From: Lucifuga dentata
Lineage: Eukaryota > Chordata > Actinopteri > Ophidiiformes > Bythitidae
Length of the DNA: 64,000 nucleotides
Direction: 5' to 3'
Assembly: GCA_014773175.1 (NCBI GenBank)
Contig: VXCM01000203.1
Location: 118,929-182,928, forward strand
The notes under the pieces are model-generated. The model worked only from the letters and a program-made list of their open reading frames with translations. It was not told the origin of the DNA and did no database searches. Below, piece after piece: positions 55,829 to 64,000 of the stretch. Positions within the stretch are counted from its first letter, which is position 1; every line of letters begins with the position of its first letter. The translations under genes were made by a program, and so were the position numbers.

Positions 55829-56116
55829 TTCTTCTTCTTCTTTTTCTTCTTCTTCTTCTTTTGCCTGTGTAAATTGCAGCTATCACCTCAAGCCTTTTGA
55901 ACAAGATTACCCAGATGGCCTTGCATGGTGTGCCTGAAGTTTTATTTTCCTCCTTTCCCTACTTTTCCTTCTTGGCTGCAGGGGGAAGGAGAGGGAGCTG
56001 GGAAGCCTCCTGAAGGCTCTGGGTGAGGCCAGGAGGCAGCAGCTGTGGCAAAGAGAGATCTGGGGGAAGAAGAAGAAGAAGAAGAAGAAGAAGAAGAAGA
56101 AGAAGAAGAAGAAGAG
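55829..56116. repeat. complementary (CTT)n and (GAA)n tracts about 200 bp apart
   Basis: A CTT-rich pyrimidine tract (about 55829-55860) and a longer perfect GAA tract (about 56066-56115) lie on the same strand in opposite sense, so they could pair as an inverted repeat. The longer one is also a classic triplex-prone purine tract. Confidence 0.85.
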
Positions 56117-58489
56117 TGAGATGGGGAAGAGGCAATGGGGGGTGAGACTGGTGAAGGGGCGTTGATTGCATGTGTATGTGTGTGTGCGTACGTGCGCGTN
56201 CACTAAATCAAAATCTGCGATTGCCAGCCATTGTGAACACTACCCCCAACCTGGCTGGGATGCCAATGGGACTGAAATAACCACTGGAGTACACAAGAAG
56301 GTTGCTGGTGGAATGGCTACTACACTCTGGATGGCAACAGGAAAAACATAGGGAGTGTGAACATGTTGCATGTTGAGTGAGGTGTTGTTTGCAGATATAA
56401 TGGAGTGTGACCCCCTGTAAACATCACTACATCACCAGTCACATTAGCAATACTTACAATTCAAAAAGTGAAACTTCACATCTTTAAATGCCAAGATTTG
56501 CCAAAAGCATGATAAATACCAAACTTCTGCCCAGGTGATCATTGTTGTGCAAGTGGTGGGATTTGTCATTGGGTTTCCACTCACCATGCCCTGGACATAA
56601 TCTGCTGCTGGTTTACTGCCCCGAGGAAGAATATAATTTTAATACATTAAGGTGGTGGGTAGATAGAGAATTATGCAGAGTTAAAGTGTTCACCCGTTTA
56701 TTATTCTAAAACGCGACAGCCTCCCACCTCACTAATCTCCAAAAGAACACACCTAAATCCCAGATTGCTGATCTTGGCTCGGAGGCAATGGTGAAAGGAG
56801 ATTCTCACCTGAGATAAGGTGAGGAGAGGAGCAGAAGGAGCAGTAGGAGCTGCATATATCATCTAAAATATAGTCACAAGAAATATTTGGGGAAAAGTAG
56901 ATGAAAGACAGTGATGTTCCACTTTCTTCTATTAAAGGGACCAACCCAGACACTTCTATTTTTTACTTCATTGGAAAAGATCCTTTAAAAGTAAGACTGC
57001 TAATACCACAATGGAAAGTATTCAATTACAAACTTACTTAGTATTAGCAGTGAAAACCTACTGAAGTATAAAAAGTAACAGTTCTTATTGTCAAAAACAA
57101 CACCTGTCAGAGTATTAAATTATTGGTGCACCTGGTATATGTAAAAGCTTCAATAATGAAAAACCTCCAAAATTAGAGATACACCTGACAGATCAAATAA
57201 CCTTGTATCTCAAGTTTTGGAGAATGTGGAATGAAATAACAAAAATTCACGAATGAAACAGAAAAACTGCAAAATCTAGGATACCAAGTTTTACAGGGTT
57301 GTTCACCCTGTTAGAAACACACTTATATGTTCTTTTTTGCACCCTGGTGTAAAATGTCTTGAATCTCCATTTTTGGAGATTTAAATTCACTGACCTCTTT
57401 TCTAAAACTCTTGAGATAGCACCTAAAAACCTTCAAGCTAAAAGCAAGGTTTTACCTGTCAAGAACAATATTTTATGAGTTATCTCATGTTTATCTCATG
57501 CTGAATTTGAAGTCTTAATCTGCAAAGTGCCTTACAGCCATCAGATGTTGAGGAGAAGTATAACATATGTGAAAATGGAATGTAGAGGAGTAGAAAGTAG
57601 CAGAAAATAGAAATATCCAAGTATTCCTTACAGTACAGCAACTGAGTTTATTTATTTACTTTCAACCTCTGCATATAATGCACAATGCAAACAGCTAGAC
57701 CTGCCTTCCCTTTTGTATCACATTGCTACTTCCCAAAATTTGTTATATAGTTCTGCTCATATTAGTAATAAACAAATGCCTCAGCATGTGACTCATATTG
57801 TCAAGTTTCTCCTCATTGTGTTGTTTTATACTGTATATAAATCTCTCCGTTATTTCACCAACAGCTTTTTGGATGCTGCTGCCAAAGAGTCAATAGTGGG
57901 CTATCACTGTTTGTTTTCAGTTCTTCCACTTGTTTGTTTTGTTAAGGTTTTGCTCTCCATCATAATGAATCACTTTTTTTTCATCTTGTTCTTATTTATT
58001 CTCATGGCTGGAGGTAGAATGTGGTGGTTGATGAGGGGCTGAAATGAACTGAGCCTTAGCCTTAGCCTGCAGGTTGGCGCATATCTTAGCATAAGTGATG
58101 GCTGACCGGAGGGCTAGAGCCTGGCTGAGAGTGCCCTCAGGACAGCAACTCTGACAGATCATGTATTTATAGGTCTGTTGAAAGACCTCTATTGTGTCCC
58201 ACATAGCCTCAGAGCACGTCTGTCCTCTGTATTATAATAAAGCCGCTGGCCTTACCACTATGATGGATGGGTGGCCCTCGAATGGCAAGCTCCAGAATCA
58301 TTAGAGCACTCCTAACATGCAGGTCTACCCATGTGAAAGGCAGATGCAGGGCGGGGTGTTACCGGTGAGGAATACAGTACAGTTGAGACCTTTTAATCAA
58401 GGCTAGGTAGCCCTTATTAATTCTCAACTGAGAGAGAAAGAGAGGGAGCGAGAGAGAAAAGGGAAAAGGAGTGAGGGAGGGGCCAAGTT

Positions 58490-58582
58490 TGCTGATGTTT
58501 TTGCCAAAGGATACATTTGCAATTATCTCAGTGGCTTAAAACGCCCTCCAGGTTTTCTCAATACAGGTTAGCTTGTAGCACC
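58490..58582. promoter_or_regulatory. paired element, copy A
   Basis: Follows a GA-rich stretch. The core tttgccaaaggatacatttg, caattatctcagtggc, ttaaaac matches copy B at 60147-60189 at 35 of 43 positions. The similarity continues through a tttt(c/t)tcaata(c/a)aggta block. No coding frame is visible. It may be an old repeat family member or a duplicated cis-element. Confidence 0.4.
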
Positions 58583-60064
58583 TATAGCATTTACAGGCAG
58601 TTTCACTGGTCAAATTTCATTGCTGCAGAAAACTTCACCCAAGCGAGCATTCCATCACACCTCCACTGAGCCATATACCTTGAGTGCCGAGTGTGTGCCC
58701 ATGAAGGTATATCTGAGTAAAGCTTATGTATATTAGGAGTTTACAGAGAAACTATTAAAAAAAAAAAAAAAAAAAAAAAAAAGAACCAGAAAACAGAACT
58801 TTCTTAAATATGCTCTGAAGCCCTAACACAGCTTGACTTTTGTGTGCCTTAAGCCTCACAAGCAGAGTGGCGTTTGAGCTGTTTCCCAATCTCATGTTCT
58901 TCTGTTACCTCTGGAGCAGAATATAAATGATCCCCTCTCCGTGTACAGTGTATGCCAAGGGGCCTGCAGCGACCATAGTCCAGTCTAAAATTCTTCACTG
59001 CAAGTGCATCATAACTCAAGGCCCTGACTGATAAATAAACAATGGAAAGCACAGCGACTTGGGCAGCATTACCCCAAATCCTCCACTTGGAGCAGTGTCA
59101 CACATTACAAACCAATTACCATGAGGTGAATATTAGGTCTAATGACACTAATGAAAAACCTGCTGGTTTTGATAATAAAGCTAAGCCTCTGTGGCATGGT
59201 GCAGAAGAGAAAATAGTGGAAAAACAATGGATATTTAGTTGTATATATTAATAATAACAAGTTCTGTATTTTAAATTTTTTTTTAGTGTACATAGATGTA
59301 TTTTTTGTTATAACATGTGTACATATATTCTATATTCTCTGTAGATTTACATTCATAAGCACTGAGAAATTAGTCTTTTTTCACTTTCTGTTACTTTAAA
59401 GGCATTGAAAACTATTCTGTGGAGTCACAGAATCTAGTAGATTTGAAAATACGATTGTCACTAGCTATCATTTCCATTGCTGCTCCTCTATTGCTGAAAT
59501 TATTTTGCTGCCTGAATGATCTTGAATAGGAAAGCTGAGAAATCCATCATAGAGGTGATTCAAGGTTACATGGTTCAGATCTGTTAAGTGGATTAATACA
59601 AGTTGCCTGGGGCTCCACAAAATAGAAAACCTGAAGAATGGTTCTGCAAAAACAAAAAGATGTAACAAGTAACAAGGATTTCTTTTGCCGCATGGTTCTC
59701 GAGCAAGAAGAAGCAAAACAGAAAAAAAACCTACAGATGCTGAGCTACACAGGTTTTAAAAATTTACATTAGTTCCACTTAAGCTTTGAATTTCTATAAC
59801 TCAGCCGAAGCCACTGTGAACTTATTATCCTGCGAGAGAATGTTGAATGTGAGATATTATTCTACACTGACTGTCCATCTTGGAACATTTAAAGCCCCAA
59901 AGACTGTGATGGAGGCATTCATCACACAGACGAACTAATTTTTCCACTAGAAATAATGACGAGAAATATGTGGCCATTATATTATAATAAAGGTATTTAT
60001 GAGGCTTCAATCTCCAGCCTCACTATGAGATATCTTTGAAAATTTGAAATCAGCTCCTGAGGCT

Positions 60065-60113
<49 letters not shown>

Positions 60114-60136
60114 CAGGGAAGTGAGAGTGGGAGTTG
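58583..60136. other. intergenic between the paired elements
   Basis: No gene seen. A long A run at about 58757-58782 and AT-rich non-coding sequence. Confidence 0.45.
60068..60111. repeat. (GA)n microsatellite
   Basis: Perfect GA tract of about 44 bases. Confidence 0.95.
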
Positions 60137-60226
60137 TGTTTTGCTTTTTGCCAAGGGTTACATTTATAATTATCTTGGTGGCATAAAATGGCCAAGAGGC
60201 TTTTTCAATAAAGGTAGGAGGCACCT
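60137..60226. promoter_or_regulatory. paired element, copy B
   Basis: Same orientation as copy A and also directly after a GA tract (60068-60111). Core tttgccaagggttacattta, taattatcttggtggc, ataaaat, then tttttcaataaaggtagg. Confidence 0.4.
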
Positions 60227-60511
60227 ACTGTACACAGAAAAGGAGAAAGAAGATGGCAGATAGAATGAAGTAAAATGACTGAATCTAGAGTATGAAGGTA
60301 TCATCTAATAAATGTATTTACAGATGATATTCATTAGGAACAGTAGCTACTGCTTGCACAGTACTGTAAGGGCTGATGATTTGGAGATGAGGTGAATGAG
60401 TCCATCCACTGACCTTCACTAGTGGTGAGTAAGCAGAGCCTGGGGACTGAGGAAAAGATGGCCATAGCCACTTTCTCCAGGTCCCACTCTGCCTTTTGAT
60501 GACTGGAAATA

Positions 60512-60514
<3 letters not shown>

Positions 60515-60564
<50 letters not shown>
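60515..60564. repeat. (GA)n microsatellite ending in an N
   Basis: GA tract ending at an N (60565), followed by a C run, so it is an unresolved assembly junction. Confidence 0.9.
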
Positions 60565-60573
60565 NCCCCCCCC

Positions 60574-62640
60574 CCATCCACTAAAGGACTGGAAGTCACT
60601 TTCTTAATACCATTCATCTTTTCTTCGACAAGCTGTGTCCTGAGAGGAGGCTATCTCTAATTCCTTTTCAAGTTGGTCTGAATCCAGGAAGTGAGAGGAG
60701 ATACAGCTGGACAGGGTCTCATTATACTCAGCCTGCCTCAAAGGTAAGAAAGTTAAATACCACACAGGGTGCACAAAAGTATCTCTGAATTATAACCACA
60801 TCTGCCTTCTCCTACTTATACACCCCTCAACAATGATTTATCTCAGTGTAACATTTTTTTTTTTTTTTTTTTTTNTTTTTTTTTTTTTTTTTTTATCCCA
60901 TTGGGGTTCAATTATGGTACTTTCAATCTAAAATCTCTGCTAAAAATGTATTTTACTTTCAAATGAACACTGAAAATGTATGAAATATTCAGAAAATGGC
61001 TTGTGATGCGTATTAGTTGTTGTACTCGATATTTCAATTGATTTGTTAAAAATTGATTGTACACCAATTAAATTAAACACCTGTATGCTCATCCCAAGTC
61101 CCAATCCTTAATTATTTATGACCAAAATCTGATTTAAATCCCTACACAATATATATTTGACTGGAATATAGGCTTTTAACAGTATAAGAAAACTTTAACT
61201 TATTTTTTTGTTGTTGTCTAGTGTCAATCAAATTGATGGTGCTAGGTTCAAGTCCTTTGTATTTGGATATCAGTTTACACTTTTAACTAAACTAAAGTCC
61301 ACCAACCTAAGTACTTTTGGCTGGTATTCACATTTGATACCTGCTTTATGAATCTAATGTGCTACACATGCACAGAAGATCTGGTTGCATGATTGAGAGC
61401 AAGAGCGTTGCTGTGTACCACTCACAGTTGTACCTCTGGCCTATGAGAATAAAAGTCAGTCAAAAGGGAATCTAGGGCAAAAAGGGCTGAAAGGGAGACA
61501 TATAGAATAAACCTTAGATAGCCAAATAAAGTGGAGATTCTGCCAAAAGGGATGCAGACAAGACGACAGGACTCCGTGTGGGATTTCACTTTGGATTTTG
61601 GCCCTGCAGGGATACGTGGAAGCACAACTGACAGGACTTGCATGGAGAAGTCAGTTCTCTTCAATATAACTAAGTAAAGAATGCCCTATCAAGTCACTGA
61701 CGCACCATAATAAATCCTCCTAAGTACAATATTGCTGTAGTGAGGTTAGCTTTACCTTACATTTTGTTTCCCACTATAAGATATTACTTATTAGTTAGAA
61801 ACCACTAATAGCATGATTTCAGCAACATGTCTACAGAAATGTAGAATCAACCCAACTGCAATGTAAAAACAGTGAACAGGCAGCACCATAACAACTTTAG
61901 TTGAGATTTATTTCACATTTTTGTGCTACATTCCTCTTTACTCAAATTTAGGGAGTGCAGGTGGAGGTGCAGGTCAGTTGTTGTGAGAAATACTTTATGT
62001 CCAACTTCTTCATATCAGTATGTATTACAATAAAAGTGATGTTAGAATGGGTGATACAATAAGCTTTAATCTGTTCAGTCATATCTGAGGCAACAAATTT
62101 GATTTAAAAAGATTCAATGTATAAAACACAAACACATATACAATGAAAAACTTTACAGGTCATTACTCAGAGGAATATGATCCAATTAAATAAATCCCAT
62201 GGTGGCAGCACATGGGGGTTAGTAGTTCATACTCCCCAATGAGGCAAATGGTGTGACATAATAATTTACTTATTTTCTTTATTGAGTATAGAATGGTCTT
62301 TGACATACTAATGTGAACAATAATTCATAGCATAATCCAATAAAATAACTTCCATTAAAGTAAAAAACAAAACAAAACACTTCATTGGTATCACAATAAT
62401 TAACATCATGTTAATTGTGAAACAAAGACAACAGACAGTGAGACATTCTGTACTGTAAGCAACACATTAGTGACCTCTTATACAATGTGGGACAAAAGCA
62501 GGCAGCCAATTCGCCTGTGTGACAACAAAATCAAGTCATTGGTGATAAGCTGCAATTTATTACATCAGCAATAAAATCATTTTAATTCATGTGGGGGAAA
62601 ATAGCAATCATGTTCAACCTAATGTAGGCTCAAAGTTTTA
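60574..62640. other. intergenic sequence downstream of kctd1
   Basis: AT-rich, with a poly-T tract around an N at 60875. No exons recognised. Part of it could be a longer kctd1 3' UTR, since further minus-strand AATAAA signals occur, for example near 62555-62560. Confidence 0.4.
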
Positions 62641-62931
62641 AAACAAACTTTATTTGGGGACCCAGCATGTATAAATCCTTTTTAAATGAGTTTATGGGGG
62701 CTAGACAATCACAAATGTCCTTGAGATCTCAAACTCAGCAAACGTCTTGTATCTTCTTATGGTAAAAATCTCCTGTTGCACCTCTTTTTTAATTCTCTGG
62801 ATAGTTCTCAAGTTTAAGAAAACAAAAACATCAACAAGGAAACAAAGTAAAACAGAGTCCACAGAGCTCTGCAGCATCGAGCTTTTGGCTGCCACAGAAA
62901 AGTCTAGCACCTCCTACTGTTTGGGAGGTTT
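62641..62931 (-). other. kctd1: kctd1 3' UTR (minimum extent)
   Basis: Follows the stop codon. A minus-strand AATAAA lies at 62654-62649, which would place cleavage near 62630. A longer UTR is possible. Confidence 0.45.
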
Positions 62932-63093
62932 CTAGTCCAGCTGCTCCTGCTTTATCCTGTTTGAATTGGGTCCCCGCTGACTTGTCCTCCTCAGTTCCCT
63001 CCTCAGGACGTACTCGCTGAATTGAGATGAGTCCACACCTCCACCGCAGGAGCCAGCGATTTCAAAGCCACGTTGTTGCAGACGCTCTAGAAC
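62932..63093 (-). CDS. kctd1: kctd1 terminal coding exon (partial gene)
   Basis: 54 codons including stop TAG (62934-62932), after acceptor ccattccag. It codes [37 protein letters not shown] and the end NRIKQEQLD, matching the C-terminus of KCTD1. KCTD1 is a BTB-domain nuclear protein that represses AP-2 family transcription factors and assembles as a pentamer; the BTB part is in exons beyond the right edge. The IKQE motif fits the hydrophobic-Lys-x-Glu SUMO acceptor consensus. KCTD15 has a similar C-terminus, but the ss18-psma8 neighbourhood supports kctd1. Confidence 0.92.
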   Translation of the reverse strand, partial: VLERLQQRGFEIAGSCGGGVDSSQFSEYVLRRELRRTSQRGPNSNRIKQEQLD

Positions 63094-63740
63094 CTGGAAT
63101 GGTTGGAAGGAAGGAGGAGGAACATGTAATTCAGTGAAAAAAATCATCATTGGCACCTTTCATTCCTGAAGGTCTTCCAATCACCATGTACTGTATTTAA
63201 AAAACAAAACAAAACACTAAACCAACTTTTATTTATCACCACATGACAATGTAGCAATTGTGAATGTGAAACTCAGTTTAGGTTTGGATTAGTTTAATTT
63301 AGTTTTAGACTAACACAGGAAATAGCAGTGGTAATTAGATGCTGAAACATACGGCCTGTAACGGGGATTTGGATGACACTTTTACAAGCCTTTCACAAAA
63401 CCAAAAACCCCTTGTGTTGCTTCATGCCTCCTTTTCATTGTTTTCTGGTGTATTTGTGATTTGTGTGCGGGTGCACGCATGAGTGTGTAGTTGTGTGTGT
63501 AACTGTTCCTGATCTCACAGCCTTGCAGACATCTATAGACATGTCCAGGGGGGCTGTAGGATCACATTCCATCGAAGAGGCCCCAGGGAGCACTGAGCCT
63601 TTCTGTCTGCCACTTGGCTCAGTGTGGGCTGCTCAGTAAACCCCCTCTCCCTATTTCTCCCTCAGCCCCCGGGCTCAAGCCTCCGCCAAAACTACAAAGG
63701 TCCCCCTACTGCTGGCAGCTCTCTCTCTGCCCCCAATCCC
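63094..63740 (-). other. kctd1: kctd1 last intron (partial)
   Basis: Non-coding sequence upstream of the terminal exon. It runs into the assembly gap, and no further exon is visible before it. Confidence 0.7.
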
Positions 63741-64000
63741 NNNNNNNNNNNNNNNNNNNNNNNNNNNNNNNNNNNNNNNNNNNNNNNNNNNNNNNNNNNN
63801 NNNNNNNNNNNNNNNNNNNNNNNNNNNNNNNNNNNNNNNNNNNNNNNNNNNNNNNNNNNNNNNNNNNNNNNNNNNNNNNNNNNNNNNNNNNNNNNNNNNN
63901 NNNNNNNNNNNNNNNNNNNNNNNNNNNNNNNNNNNNNNNNNNNNNNNNNNNNNNNNNNNNNNNNNNNNNNNNNNNNNNNNNNNNNNNNNNNNNNNNNNNN
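63741..64000. other. assembly gap
   Basis: All N. Confidence 1.

Larger units (their letters stand above)
53099..58485. other. gene desert between psma8 and kctd1 (middle part)
   Basis: No gene recognised. Contains CA tracts (53979-54008), a duplicated-flank gap at 54202, an N at 55694, a CTT/GAA tract pair (55829-56116) and an N at 56200. Open frames such as 54548-54907 and 57713-58042 have no recognisable domain. Confidence 0.5.

Noticed and set aside
56166..56351. Open frame starting in a TG/CG-rich tract at 56.2 kb
   Set aside because: Contains an N and low-complexity sequence; no domain and no splice support.
61245..61255. ggttcaagtcc, another B-box-like word
   Set aside because: No acceptable A box or paired arms upstream.

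Overview
This is nuclear DNA from a vertebrate, most likely a ray-finned (teleost) fish. The coding sequence lies in short exons with GT-AG introns. The non-coding part is AT-rich, full of CA, GA and TTTC microsatellites, and carries nested fish-type transposon debris. Gene content and order match the vertebrate block ZNF521 - SS18 - PSMA8 - (TAF4B) - KCTD1, known from human chromosome 18q11. No prokaryotic gene organisation, CRISPR array, phage or plasmid feature is visible. Single N characters next to homopolymers or duplicated flanks, and a run of N at the right end (63741-64000), mark assembly gaps.

Layout: (1) 1-3.2 kb holds the 5' end of znf521 on the minus strand: the small exon coding the N-terminal NuRD-recruiting peptide, part of intron 1, and probably an upstream untranslated exon. 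(2) 3.2-24.6 kb is a gene-free interval with a 190-bp tandem duplication, a transposon-derived island at 4.3-6.7 kb, microsatellites, and several stretches that look like candidate conserved regulatory DNA. (3) 24.66-35.69 kb is ss18 on the minus strand; all ten coding exons are recoverable and join in frame to 382 residues. (4) 35.69-36.63 kb is a head-to-head promoter interval between ss18 and psma8. (5) 36.63-40.05 kb is psma8 on the plus strand, with seven coding exons giving 251 residues and one GC-AG intron. (6) 40.05-62.6 kb is a second gene-free interval. It holds a long palindromic transposon (50.8-53.1 kb) with a tRNA-derived SINE head in its loop and a 5'-truncated L1-like LINE, with a 14-bp target-site duplication, in its right arm. 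It also holds a pair of related roughly 80-bp elements near 58.5 and 60.1 kb. (7) 62.6-63.74 kb is the last coding exon and 3' UTR of kctd1 on the minus strand.

The genes are not an operon and do not obviously act in one pathway. znf521 (transcriptional co-regulator), ss18 (BAF/SWI-SNF subunit) and kctd1 (BTB-type transcriptional regulator) are chromatin or transcription genes; psma8 is a 20S proteasome alpha subunit. The two gene deserts beside znf521 and kctd1 are plausible regulatory landscapes, but this needs cross-species alignment. I did not find a new multi-gene system. The most interesting items are the GC-AG intron in psma8, the missing tyrosine-rich cassette in ss18, the absence of taf4b from its expected position, the layered transposon at 51-53 kb and the paired elements at 58.5/60.1 kb.
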